Assembly: GCA_963783095.1 (NCBI GenBank)
Contig: CAWAMR010000007.1
Coordinates: 248,001-312,000, forward strand
DNA: 64,000 nt
Reading direction: 5' to 3'
DNA from: CAWAMR01 sp963783095
GTDB taxonomy: Bacteria > Planctomycetota > Planctomycetia > Gemmatales > Gemmataceae
In this document: positions 1-8,695 of the stretch, piece by piece
How positions within the stretch are numbered: the stretch's first letter is position 1
How the letters are laid out: every line of letters begins with the position of its first letter
Made by a program: the position numbers and the translations under genes
The notes under the pieces: generated by a model
The model's database searches: none
Told to the model about the DNA's origin: nothing
The model's input: only the letters and a program-made list of their open reading frames with translations

Positions 1-321
1 TTCGGCGATACGAGTTGCAAGGGAGGTATCGATCATTGGCGGTGTGTTTCTTGCCCTATTGTTCTGCAAGTCTTCCATGATTGGAGGCATCATTCCGCGA
101 TTCGGGTTCACATCTGTGGCACTCGCGGCAATGCGATCCAAAGGGGTCGGCTGTTGATTCGCGACACTTGCTTGTGTTGCCGCGATAAGAGGATTGCCTG
201 TCAATGCTCCTGAAACGGCACCAACGACCGTGTTCGTGGTGCGGCTTCGGTTTGTGGTTTGGAGTGCGTCACGCGCTTCCGCAATCGCCCTGCTCATCCT
301 CGTTGCCTCATCATCTGCCAT
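1..321 (-). CDS. hypothetical protein, 3' part cut by window edge
   Basis: An open frame of 107 codons runs from an ATG at 321 off the left edge. The start is supported by AGGAG eight bases upstream. The product begins MADDEATRMSRAIAEARDAL and continues as a polar, Ala/Thr/Asn-rich chain with a short Gly/Ala stretch (VVGAVSGALTGNPLIAA) and no clear transmembrane segment. I recognise no family. It points the same way as the curlin-repeat gene to its right, with about 180 bases between them. What is missing is the C-terminal part beyond the window. Confidence 0.5.
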   Translation of the reverse strand, partial: MADDEATRMSRAIAEARDALQTTNRSRTTNTVVGAVSGALTGNPLIAATQASVANQQPTPLDRIAASATDVNPNRGMMPPIMEDLQNNRARNTPPMIDTSLATRIAE

Positions 322-498
322 AACGACTCCTCTTGAAGCTATGACATCAATCTTACCATTTTAGTGTTAAGGATTTATGACAACACGATACCATCATAAC
401 CCGTTGTAATTTAATGGTGCTGTTGCTGAAAAACCGCTTGGTGCCACCCGTGCGGTTGGAGAAACGCCTACCCTCGTATGATCTCCAATGGCTGTCGC

Positions 499-2427
499 TT
501 AATTATGATACTGGCCCACGCTCACATATAGCCCGTTACCATTTTGAGCGATCGAATGGGTCAGACTTGAATTAAACTGGGACCACGCCGCATAGTTGTT
601 GTTGCCTGTTTGCGTGATGCTGGCGTTATCGCTACCCCCCGGTTGGTAAATTTGCCCAACATTGTTGTTGCCGGTTTGCGTGACCGAGGCGGTGTTACTG
701 CTGCTGGGCTGATAAATATACGATTGGTTCCCGCCGCCGCTCTGCGTAGACGAAGCGATGTTGTTGCTGCCGACCTGGTAAATACCGGCGATGTTGCGGG
801 TGGCTGTCGTACTGCCTGCCGAAGTATTATCCTGGGTAATCCATGCCTGGTTTGAATTGCCGGACTGGTATCCTTCCGCATAATTGAGACCGGTTTGAGT
901 GACCGTGAGTTCATTATCGTTTCCGATCTGGGTCGAATAAAGAAGATTGGCGTCGCTGGCTACATTCGATATGGTCTCCGTCTGCTTGACCTCAAGCTGG
1001 TTATCGTTGCCGGACTGGCTGGAATCGATGAGATTGGGGGCCTGGTTTCCGCTGGGGGCTACCTGCGTCAGGTTCGCGCTATTGTCCGATCCGGACTGGT
1101 TGACGCGGGCGAAAGCATCCTGGCCTTTCTGGTCGATGACGGCGCTATTGGAGGTGCCATCCTGCTGGTACATGGCCCCGTTGAACGTGCCGTACTGACT
1201 GACTGCCAGCGTATTGCCGCTTCCGTTTTGTCCGTCCCATGTCGCATAATCGGCATTGACCTTGCCGAAGGCCACCACGCCGTTGGTAAACGAGACTGTG
1301 CCGCCTTCGCTGTTGGCACCGGTTACTAGGTTATTGCCGCTCAATGAGCCCTGCGCTGTCTCTAAAACATTGACACTGTTGCCGGTGCCCGTCTGCGGCA
1401 GGACCGCATAGTTCAGGGTGGAGGCGCTCGTTCCGCCATCCTGGGCAACAGTGATGGCGTTATTGGCGCTGCCGGAGCCGCTGATCGTGCTAACCAGAGC
1501 TTCGACGCCGGACTGGCTGACGGTGGCCGTCTCGCCGGTGCCGACCTGTGTGATGGCAGCATAAGCACCACCGAGTGTCTGAGTGACGCTTATGTTATTA
1601 CCCGATGCGGAAGAACCGCCGCTCTGGGTGATGTAGGCCTGCTCGCCCGCGCCATTCTGGCTGACGGATACGGTCAGGTTGTTGTTTGCGCCCTGGCTCT
1701 GGTCGATGTTGGCAACGTTGCAATAGGTGCAATCGACGGAGAAAACATTCTGCGCCTGGTTGATCGTGTCGTTGATATCGTTGCCTGTCGCTTTGACGTT
1801 GGAGATATTGCCGTTGAACTGGTTGGTTTTCACTGCCACATCGGTGCTGTTCTGGTCGAGGTAGACGTTGGAGATATTGCCGCCCTTATGCGTGCCGTTG
1901 GAGTCGGTAATAGCGTCTTCGGCTACATCCACCATTTCCTGGGTTGTATTCACCTGGTTCCCACTGCCCGATACGGTTTGCCCCAAAGTGTTTTCATCGC
2001 CCTTCTGGACGCCGAGAGCGGTGTTGCCGCTGCCTGAAATGATCTGGTTTGAGTCGTTATGATCCGCCTGGTTTATGGCTTGGCCATTGCTTGCTGCGGC
2101 GGTTTGGGAGTTGCCCGCGTACATTCCGACAGTGTTGCCGCTGCCGGTATTGCTGATGAAAAAGCTGTTACCCGTGCCGTTCTGCTGGAAATTGGCGGAG
2201 TTGTTGCTGCCCGCATTCTCTACTACGTAGCCGTTATTGCCGGTTCCGGCCACAAGTCCGTACACGGTATCGCCGTTGCTCTGCGCCGTATTGACGTCGG
2301 TGCCTTCCGTGTTGCCTGAGGACTGCGTAATGGATACCGCGTTCTGACCGCCTGCCAGTGCCAGTTGCGGCAAAGTGGAAAGGGCGGTGAAGGCCAGTAG
2401 TGCTAATGACTTGGGCGAAATGTGCAT
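499..2427 (-). CDS. curlin-repeat (CsgA/CsgB-like) secreted amyloid protein
   Basis: A 642-residue protein with a Sec signal peptide (hydrophobic core about residues 7-24, likely cleavage after ALA at 25). The rest is almost wholly degenerate repeats of 15-25 residues built on Q-x-G-x-x-N-x-A/S-x-x-x-Q, for example SVTQTGNNNVGQIYQ and SITQTGNNNYAAWSQ. These match the curlin repeat of functional amyloids, which stack as a beta-solenoid on the cell surface. CsgA is about 150 residues, so this is a much enlarged version with tens of repeats. Two Cys lie close together (DCTYC, about residue 231). The start has GGAG at good spacing. No csgD, csgE, csgF or csgG homologue is visible nearby, so the export route is unknown. 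It may instead be a generic surface filament protein. Confidence 0.78.
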   Translation of the reverse strand: MHISPKSLALLAFTALSTLPQLALAGGQNAVSITQSSGNTEGTDVNTAQSNGDTVYGLVAGTGNNGYVVENAGSNNSANFQQNGTGNSFFISNTGSGNTVGMYAGNSQTAAASNGQAINQADHNDSNQIISGSGNTALGVQKGDENTLGQTVSGSGNQVNTTQEMVDVAEDAITDSNGTHKGGNISNVYLDQNSTDVAVKTNQFNGNISNVKATGNDINDTINQAQNVFSVDCTYCNVANIDQSQGANNNLTVSVSQNGAGEQAYITQSGGSSASGNNISVTQTLGGAYAAITQVGTGETATVSQSGVEALVSTISGSGSANNAITVAQDGGTSASTLNYAVLPQTGTGNSVNVLETAQGSLSGNNLVTGANSEGGTVSFTNGVVAFGKVNADYATWDGQNGSGNTLAVSQYGTFNGAMYQQDGTSNSAVIDQKGQDAFARVNQSGSDNSANLTQVAPSGNQAPNLIDSSQSGNDNQLEVKQTETISNVASDANLLYSTQIGNDNELTVTQTGLNYAEGYQSGNSNQAWITQDNTSAGSTTATRNIAGIYQVGSNNIASSTQSGGGNQSYIYQPSSSNTASVTQTGNNNVGQIYQPGGSDNASITQTGNNNYAAWSQFNSSLTHSIAQNGNGLYVSVGQYHN

Positions 2428-2794
2428 GGGCGGCTCCTATTCAATGCTGATTGGCGGCTAGCTTAAAGATGTGCTTGGTAGTCCAATTGTAAATGATTGT
2501 CAATCGAAATTAACCTTATCTTAATCTTAATGTTGGAGGTCTGTGTGGCGGCACAGACGAGGACAAGCAGCGATTTCCTCATGTTGAAGAGAGGGGTGAT
2601 TACGAAGAGCCAAGGGACCAATAGGGGCTTCCCACCCCAGCCTGATGCATTGGCTTCGGGCCGACGCCCATCGCCCCGAATTCCCGGTCGCGTATCCCAA
2701 ACTGCGGTCATGGATGCCGCAGCGTGGGCAGAACGGGAATTCGAGAAGGTGGCCAACCGCATGGGTGTTGTGGCCAGTATGAGAAAATTCATTG
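2428..2794. other. intergenic region holding the promoter side of the curlin-like gene
   Basis: About 370 bases without a convincing gene. The stretch 2470-2540 is clearly AT-rich compared with its surroundings and lies just upstream of the minus-strand curlin-like gene, so it probably carries its promoter. Short frames exist on both strands, but none has a ribosome site or recognisable composition. Confidence 0.3.
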
Positions 2795-3328
2795 CTATTC
2801 AGGCCAGAGCCCAAGCTGTCTGCCATCGGTCTCCCACACGATACCCCCGCTATTCGCTCGGTAGATGTCGCCAGGCAGGCCGAACGGATCGCGCAGCGAG
2901 TCCAGGCAGGTTCGGGTACGAACCAACCAGGCTGACCAGTCCACCACAGGAGCGAGAACCTCCTCGGCGGCTGGCGGCCATCGATCGTCTGGAGCCCCGG
3001 CCAACACCCCGGCCACTATCTCCTCGAAGCGTCGGCGAGCTTCTTCCTCGCCGATACGCCGATGGAACATGATCGCCAATCTTCTGGCGACCGCGATTGT
3101 CAGCCGGTGATCGCCGTCCGGGTTGAGTGACGCATAGACCTTCAGGTTCTCTATGGCGAGGTCATCAAATCGCCGTTCGACATAATCCACAGCCCGCCGA
3201 TAGAGGCCCGCCCTCCGCTCGAACACTTCCTGCCGGATCGGGTCTAGCTCAGTCTGCTGAAAGTCAAGAGGAACATTAAAGTTACTCCGGCGTCGGGTGG
3301 GCCTGCCAAGGAGGTGGCGCACGCTCAA
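2795..3328 (-). CDS. hypothetical protein downstream of HNH gene
   Basis: A 177-residue frame that overlaps the end of the HNH gene by 47 bases. The Arg/Glu-rich middle (VDYVERRFDDLAIENLKVYA, GEEEARRRFEEIVAG) is predicted mostly helical; there is no signal peptide or membrane segment. The only upstream starts lie inside the HNH gene. It is therefore either a translationally coupled partner or the C-terminal part of one longer protein split by a frameshift near 3285. I do not recognise the family. Tight linkage suggests that it works with the HNH protein. Confidence 0.5.
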   Translation of the reverse strand: MSVRHLLGRPTRRRSNFNVPLDFQQTELDPIRQEVFERRAGLYRRAVDYVERRFDDLAIENLKVYASLNPDGDHRLTIAVARRLAIMFHRRIGEEEARRRFEEIVAGVLAGAPDDRWPPAAEEVLAPVVDWSAWLVRTRTCLDSLRDPFGLPGDIYRANSGGIVWETDGRQLGLWPE

Positions 3329-4232
3329 GGGGGATCGCTTCGCTAACGGTAGTGCCTGCCAGGATTCCGTTCACGGCAACGTAGGTAAAGCCATCGCCCT
3401 GCCAGTCATCGCAAACTCGAAACGCATGAGGGTCCACTCGGAAAGCCCAAAAGACGAGATCCAGCGTCCGGGTGGCCGGGTTTGCCGACGCCATGAGGAC
3501 ATGCTCGAAAGGTGTTTCTGGGAAGACTATCTCTCGCCGGAGGTCTTCATACAACGCAAGATACTCGGGCTCGTACTGCAAGCCGAGGACGAAGCGTTGC
3601 ATCAGAAGAGGGTCTACCCGGTCATTCGACATGACCGAACGCCGCACGAATTCGCGCACAGGCTGCAAGGCCGACGATCGAGTGAAACGGTCGGGGTCGG
3701 AACGCAGCAGGTGGTCAAAAGTGAGGAGCAAACTCTTCAGTGCCGCAAGCTCGATTTCCTGACAGATGGACGCTCGTTGTGGGTGCAATACGTCTTGGCT
3801 CGGCGGCATGACATTCGTCCGGTGTTCCGTCACGCCGGGAGGCCAATTTTGCTCGATGATGCGCCTCATGGCAGCCTCGTCAGCCCCGAGTACCGCTCTT
3901 GGCCGGTTCGTCTCGGGGTCGCGATCGATGACCGCTGCCCCACGCATGGTAAGGTTCCCCTGGCCGTCGATGATGTAGCGGCCCGGTTGACCGGGTATCC
4001 GGACCGCTTGATCGCCTGCGCTGCTGGCACCTGGGGGCGCTGGGCCGAGAATCGCCATGGTATCTGCGTAGACGTTGCGGATGTAGGTGTCGATCAACCC
4101 GCCGCAACGCTCGTTGAAGGCATCAGAGGACACCGCGCGAGAGCGAATCCGTCCACCGAGGGAGCGCTGAATCGTATGTTCAATCCGAGTGGCTTCACTC
4201 AACTCGGCATCCGTAAACAAACAGCGTGTCAT
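3282..4232 (-). CDS. HNH endonuclease-like protein
   Basis: A 316-residue protein. The N-terminus reads CLFTDAELSEATRIEHTIQR followed by SLGGR and an FNERCG stretch. This resembles the HNH_5 layout, in which an early Cys, a Glu-His pair, a glycine-rich turn and a later Asn/Cys form the metal site. The usual first CxxC knuckle is degenerate here (one Cys at residue 4 and one near 43), so activity is uncertain. Residues 60-316 are unassigned, with a helical stretch (ELAALKSLLLTFDHLLRSDP). The start at 4232 has a GAGGGG ribosome site. Such proteins occur as homing or defence nucleases and in mobile islands; which applies here cannot be told. Confidence 0.6.
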   Translation of the reverse strand: MTRCLFTDAELSEATRIEHTIQRSLGGRIRSRAVSSDAFNERCGGLIDTYIRNVYADTMAILGPAPPGASSAGDQAVRIPGQPGRYIIDGQGNLTMRGAAVIDRDPETNRPRAVLGADEAAMRRIIEQNWPPGVTEHRTNVMPPSQDVLHPQRASICQEIELAALKSLLLTFDHLLRSDPDRFTRSSALQPVREFVRRSVMSNDRVDPLLMQRFVLGLQYEPEYLALYEDLRREIVFPETPFEHVLMASANPATRTLDLVFWAFRVDPHAFRVCDDWQGDGFTYVAVNGILAGTTVSEAIPLERAPPPWQAHPTPE

Positions 4233-4432
4233 ATCATCCCCTCATCCACGCATTTGGCAGGAGCAAATCCTCCCAAACAAAGACGCGCAATTCGTCGGCA
4301 AGGTTCAGGAAGCCGGAGGTGACGATATTTTAGACGAATAGATCGGCGGCAAACGAATTGAGATGAGATGTCCCGTCAGCAGGAGGAGAAACCGTTCTGC
4401 CAGCAAACCGGCGAACGAGCCCGTTTGTAGGC

Positions 4433-4450
4433 TGGCTGGAACGGTTCCAT
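4433..4450. repeat. 18-bp direct repeat, copy 1
   Basis: TGGCTGGAACGGTTCCAT, containing the near-palindrome GGAAC-G-GTTCC. An identical copy lies at 10263-10280 in the same orientation. CCTATGC follows a few bases downstream of both copies, and TGTAG lies just before both. The two copies bracket relaxase module A, tRNA-Leu and the broken integrase. Confidence 0.6.
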
Positions 4451-4563
4451 CTTGCCTATGCAGAGCATAGGGAAGACGCCTGAACACAAAGATTAGACAA
4501 TCTCATCTCAGAAACAATCAACATAGACCACTACAAACAGATCAATCCAGCGGGCTGAAATGG

Positions 4564-4766
4564 CCTGATTCCGGGCATGGAATCAGGTTCGCAACGAGAA
4601 GCGAACCCGCTTAGGATGGGCGGGGTAATGGAAGATTTCGGAGTGTTTGGAACAAGAGAAAATCGGGATGCGGAAGACAAGCCGGGCCGCTCGCCGCAAG
4701 CGCGTCTCGCGGGTGATGCCGGGCTTGTAACTTTTGTGTCTGACGCGAAACGCTTCGGAGCGTTTC
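4564..4766. other. cluster of hairpins upstream of relaxase A (candidate oriT)
   Basis: The gene-free stretch 4233-4925 holds three clear inverted repeats. CCTGATTCC/GGAATCAGG lies at 4564-4587 with a 6-base loop. GGTTCGC/GCGAACC at 4586-4607 overlaps it. GAAACGCT/AGCGTTTC lies at 4747-4766 with a TCGG loop and no T-run, so it is not an ordinary terminator. MobF relaxases usually nick at an origin of transfer close to their own gene and next to such inverted repeats, hence the proposal. No nic consensus could be recognised. Confidence 0.35.
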
Positions 4767-4888
4767 ACCGAAAGGAAACGAGGCTCAAAAGCAAGTGCAG
4801 GAATGGGTCAAGAATGACCGGATCGGAAGGGGCTTGGTGAGAGTAAAAATCGCAGCAAACCGAGGCAGGCTGCGGGGAGCATAGGAGT

Positions 4889-4908
4889 GTTAACAATTCG
4901 TTAACGAA
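4889..4908. promoter_or_regulatory. GTTAAC double motif upstream of relaxase A
   Basis: GTTAAC at 4889-4894 and GTTAACGAA at 4900-4908, separated by five bases and about 20 bases before the relaxase start at 4926. A very similar arrangement (GTTAACCAATTAACGAA) precedes the FHA gene at 18987-19003. This could be an operator for a shared regulator, or part of the promoter. Confidence 0.3.
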
Positions 4909-4925
4909 GTGGTGATATTCTAAAA

Positions 4926-7591
4926 TTGGGAATGCTTCGCATCTCGCAACAAGTCAGTGCCAACGACGCCAAACGCTATTACGCGACCGCCGACTATTAC
5001 AGCGAGGGTCAGGAAATCGTCGGCCTCTGGGGCGGCAAATCCGCCTCCCGGCTGGGCCTGTCCGGGACGGTGGACAAGTTCTCCTTCGAGCGGCTTTGCG
5101 ACAACCTCGACCCGCGCAACGGCCAGCCGCTCACGGTCAGGACCAGGTCCGAGCGGACGGTCGGTTACGACTTCACCTTCTCCGTCCCCAAATCGGTGTC
5201 GTTGCTCTATGCCACAAGCGGTGACCAGGACATTCTCGAAGCCTTCCGCATCGCGGTCGATGAGACCATGCGCGAGATCGAGACGGAGATGAAAACCCGC
5301 GTCCGCATGGGCTTTCAAGACACCGACCGAAGGACCGGCAATATGGTCTGGGCCGAGTTCATCCATACCACCTCGCGTCCGGTGGACGGATTGCCCGACC
5401 CGCAACTCCACGCCCATGTCTTTGTCTTCAACACCACATGGGACGGCAAGGAACATCGCTGGAAGGCCGGTCAGTTCCGGGAACTGAAACGGGACGCTCC
5501 CTACTTCCAAGCGGCGTTCCGGGTCCGGCTGGCCAACAAGCTCCGGGATCTCGGGTTTGGCGTCGAACGCAAGCGGGACGATTTCGAGATCGCGGGCATC
5601 TCAGCGGATGTGCTGAAACGCTTCTCGCGCCGCACAGCCCTCATCGAGAAAGTGGCCGAGGAACGGGGTATCGTCGATGCGGACCGTAAGGCGGAACTCG
5701 GGGCAGAAACCCGGGAGGCGAAAGGCAAAGCCCTGAACTGGGAAAGCCTACGCAAGGCATGGAACGCCCGCCTTTCCGACGAGGAACGAGGCCTCCCTTG
5801 CCGCCGTTCACCGGCGTGAAGGGGAGGCAGAGAGGCCGGAGCCGGGCCACACGCTGGCGGTCAACCATGCCATCGATCATAGCTTCGTGCGTGAGGCGGT
5901 GGTCCCCGAACGAAAGCTACTGACTGAAGCGCTGAAGCGCGGGCTTGGCTCCGTCACGGTGCAAGCAACAGCCAAGGAACTGTCGGGGCGTCCTTTGATC
6001 CGCAGCGAGGTCGCCGGTCGTGACGTGGCGACCACGAAAGAGATGCTGGCGCTTGAATCCCGTCTGGTGGCCTTCGCCCGTCAAGGGAGGGGCCGTTGCC
6101 GACCGCTTTCCGATCCGGCGCGGCCTTGTTCGCGGGATTGGTTCAACGATGGCCAGAAGGCAGCGGTGAAGCATGTGCTCGGCTCGCGTGACCGGGTGAC
6201 GCTGATTCGCGGCGTGGCCGGGACCGGCAAAACCACCCTGGAGCAGGAGATCGGGGAGGCGCTGGCCGAAGCGGGCCGTCCCGTCGTTGCCATGGCGCAG
6301 TCGGTCAAAGCAAGCCGGGAGGTATTGCGGCAGGAAGCAGGCTTCGCCAATGCCGACACGGTGGCCCGGTTCCTGAAGGATCGGGAGATGCAGGAAGCCG
6401 CCAGGGGCGGGGTGATACTGGTCGATGAGGCAAGCCAGCTTGGCACGCGGGATATGCTCGAACTCTTCGACGTGGCGGGAAGCGTAAACGCCCGCGTTAT
6501 CCTCGTTGGGCGACCGCAGGCAGCATCGCAGCGTCACGGCGGGCGAGCCGCTGAAACTGATAGAGGAGCGGGCGGGCCTGCCCGTGGCGGAGGTGACGGA
6601 CATCCTCCGCCAGCAGGGCGACTACAAGAAAGTGGCCAAGGCGCTGAGCGAAGGCCGTGATCGATGAGGCGTTCGAGGAACTGGATAAGCTCGGCTGGAT
6701 CAGGCAGGTCGAGCGATGAAGACCGCTACCAGCAACTGGCGGCAGCCTATCTTGCGGCGGTCGAGGAGAAGCGGAAGGACGGCGAAGCCGAAGTCAGCGC
6801 TGGTGGTGTCACCGACCCATGCGGAAGGCGAGCGGCGTCACCGATGCGATCCGCGACGGGCTGAAGGCGAAAGGCAAGCTCAGCGATGAACGCCTCGTCC
6901 AAGTCTGGGGGCCGGCACACCTGACCGATGCCCAGAAGACCGATCCAACGGAATACACCGTGGCGATCTGGTCCAGTTCCACCAGAATGCCAAGGGTTTC
7001 GACAAAGGCGCACGCCTGATCGTGGGTGAGGATGACCTGCCTCCACTCGAGCTTGCCGACCGCTTCGAGCTGTACCGACCCGTGCAGCTTGCCCTCGGTG
7101 TGGGAGACCGCATCCGCATGACGGCGGGTGGGAAAACCAAGGACGGCAAGCATCGCCTGTCCAATGGATCGTTCCTGACTGTCGAGGGGTTCACCAGACG
7201 GGGCGATATCATCGTCGATCACGGATGGGTCATCGATAAGGAGTTCGGGCACTTCACCCACGGCTATGTCGTTACCAGTCACGCCAGCCAGGGCGCGACG
7301 GTCGATAAGGTCTTCATCGCCATCGCCAATGAGTCAGTGCCGGCGACAGACCAGCGGACTGCCTATGTCGCCGTTACGCGCGGCAGGGAGCAAGCGGTGA
7401 TCTTCACGGAAGACACGGCGGAATTGCTCGACGCCATGAGCCGTCCCGACAATCCGATGTCGGCGACCGAGCTTGACGGGCAGCGTCCTGACAAGGCCAT
7501 CCATCGCGAGAACCGCATGAAACAGTCGAGAAACGTCGCGTTGCAGGCATCTGCCACAAAGGACTCGCAGCAGGAGGCGGACCATGCCTGA
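4926..7591 (+). pseudogene. MobF conjugative relaxase (TrwC/TraI type), copy A, several frameshifts
   Basis: This encoded a relaxase-helicase that nicks oriT and unwinds the transferred strand. Residues 1-297 (4926-5819) are the TrwC relaxase domain. They carry the N-terminal tyrosine cluster (KRYYATADYYSEG) and the histidine motif DPQLHAHVFVFN that binds the metal. The second part (from about 5887) has Walker A GVAGTGKTTLEQE and Walker B GVILVDEASQLGTRD. The third (7022-7591) has the C-terminal helicase motifs VTSHASQGATVDKVF and RTAYVAVTRGREQAVIF. The frame breaks near 5815, 6510, 6660 and 6820-7020. Copy B at 15.7 kb shows what the intact protein looks like. The downstream 170-residue gene overlaps the end by 8 bases. 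Confidence 0.85.
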
Positions 7592-8096
7592 TGAGAAGCT
7601 AAGCCATCGGGAGCGGTTGCGCCGCAACGCGGATCCCAGCGACACCGGGCAAGTGCGCGGGAAGGAATCGGATGGTGATGGTAGCGAGGGAGCTTGCCCG
7701 GCGTTCGGCTATCTGCGCGGCCTGCGCGAACACGCAGACGCGGTCGAACTTCGGTTCCGCAACGGCAACAGCACCTGGTTCCCTTACAACTGGCTCGGCA
7801 ACTGGTCGTACAATCCGTCCGATGGCCTGCTCATGAAGTTCTCAGGCGATGTTGTCTACTTGGTGCTGATCCACGGGAGCAATCTCGACCGTCCGCTTGC
7901 CGATACTCCGGTGAACCTGACGACCGCCGGTTTGCAGCGTCATCGCGTTCTCTGGGTAAGGGAAATGACCGAGGAGGAAATCCGGCAAATTGGCGAGGCT
8001 GGACCGACCATTGACAGTATTGAGGTGGCAGAGTTCGAGTCGCACGAGGACTTGAAGGAATGGCTGGAAAAGAAAGCGCCGGGGTTCTTGCGGTAA
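7584..8096 (+). CDS. conserved relaxase-associated protein, copy A
   Basis: A 170-residue protein starting inside the end of relaxase A (AGGAGG before ATG 7584). It is a clear paralogue of the 171-residue gene at 18353, which sits in the same place after relaxase B. Shared blocks include AFGYLRGL, LRFRNGNS, a W-Y-N-P-S stretch, LQRHR and a C-terminal IEVAEFE/DKEWL-like region. There is no signal peptide or transmembrane segment. The function is unknown. Constant position after the relaxase, with overlapping translation, suggests a role in mobilisation, for example as an accessory or regulatory protein. This copy is intact although its relaxase is not. Confidence 0.65.
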   Translation: MPDEKLSHRERLRRNADPSDTGQVRGKESDGDGSEGACPAFGYLRGLREHADAVELRFRNGNSTWFPYNWLGNWSYNPSDGLLMKFSGDVVYLVLIHGSNLDRPLADTPVNLTTAGLQRHRVLWVREMTEEEIRQIGEAGPTIDSIEVAEFESHEDLKEWLEKKAPGFLR

Positions 8097-8101
8097 CCTG
8101 C

Positions 8102-8491
8102 TCACTCCTGCTCTTCGGAATACGGCATCAAAAAGTCCGGAATGTATTGCGGTTCATCCCATGCCTGTGTCCAGGGTGCGGCGGCTCTGTCCAGGGCGTT
8201 CTGGAATGCTTTATCTTCCGATACGGAGAACAGTGTGCGGGCAAGGAAAGTATGGATGCGATTCACCACGCCAGTCATGAGTGTTTTCATTTCCTCCTGA
8301 TTGATGCGCGATACCTGATTCCACGGTATTTCCCGTCCTTCGGCGTCAACCACCTTCACGTCGGAATAATCGCCGGAGCGGGTAACGGGTGAGAAACCGG
8401 CATGGAGTTTTTCCAAATAGCCGCGCCGGACGCAAGCAGCGGCCATCAACTTGGCAAACTCAGTTTGTGATTTCTTCAGGTTCAATCTCAT
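8102..8491 (-). CDS. hypothetical protein
   Basis: A 129-residue protein, convergent with the relaxase-associated gene (5 bases between stops). I chose ATG 8491 (MRLNLKKSQTEFAKLMAAAC) because GAGGAA precedes it. The frame could open at 8557, but that would leave only three bases to the tRNA 3' end. The product is mixed helical, with DAEGREIPWNQVSRINQEE in the middle and an acidic tail. No domain recognised. It lies directly next to tRNA-Leu and the integrase remnant, so it is probably island cargo. Confidence 0.5.
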   Translation of the reverse strand: MRLNLKKSQTEFAKLMAAACVRRGYLEKLHAGFSPVTRSGDYSDVKVVDAEGREIPWNQVSRINQEEMKTLMTGVVNRIHTFLARTLFSVSEDKAFQNALDRAAAPWTQAWDEPQYIPDFLMPYSEEQE

Positions 8492-8560
8492 CGCTTCCTC
8501 GCTGCTTTGGTCCCGCCACAGCAGGATGCTGTGAAATGTGCAGAATTTTTCGATCATGTA

Positions 8561-8645
8561 TGGTGCGGGCGATCGGACTTGAACCGATACTCCGTTAGGA
8601 ACGGAAACCTAAATCCCGCGCGTCTGCCAGTTCCGCCACGCCCGC
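8561..8645 (-). tRNA. tRNA-Leu(UAG)
   Basis: Read on the minus strand this folds as a class II tRNA. The acceptor stem is GCGGGCG/CGCCCGC, the D-arm contains GGCGGAACTGGCAGACGC, and the anticodon stem CGGGA/TTCCG has loop TTTAGGT, giving anticodon UAG. A long variable arm follows, then the T-arm ATCGG-TTCAAGT-CCGAT, discriminator A and an encoded CCA. It lies 50 bases from the integrase remnant. It could be the attachment gene or a tRNA carried by the element. The other tRNA-Leu in this window (GAG) does not encode CCA. Confidence 0.92.
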
Positions 8646-8695
8646 CCGATAACATCTTGTAACATCGAAAAGAGATTCCGCAACAGATATTCCGT

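Noticed and set aside
2497..3072. 191-codon plus-strand frame between curlin and HNH genes
   Set aside because: Arg/Pro-rich antisense composition, crosses the AT-rich promoter region and has no ribosome site or domain.
4577..4840. 87-codon plus-strand frame upstream of relaxase A
   Set aside because: It runs through three strong hairpins, has low-complexity composition and no ribosome site; regulatory DNA is a better reading.
8492..8557. 22-codon extension of the gene at 8102-8491
   Set aside because: It would begin three bases from the tRNA 3' end with no room for a promoter or ribosome site, while ATG 8491 has GAGGAA.
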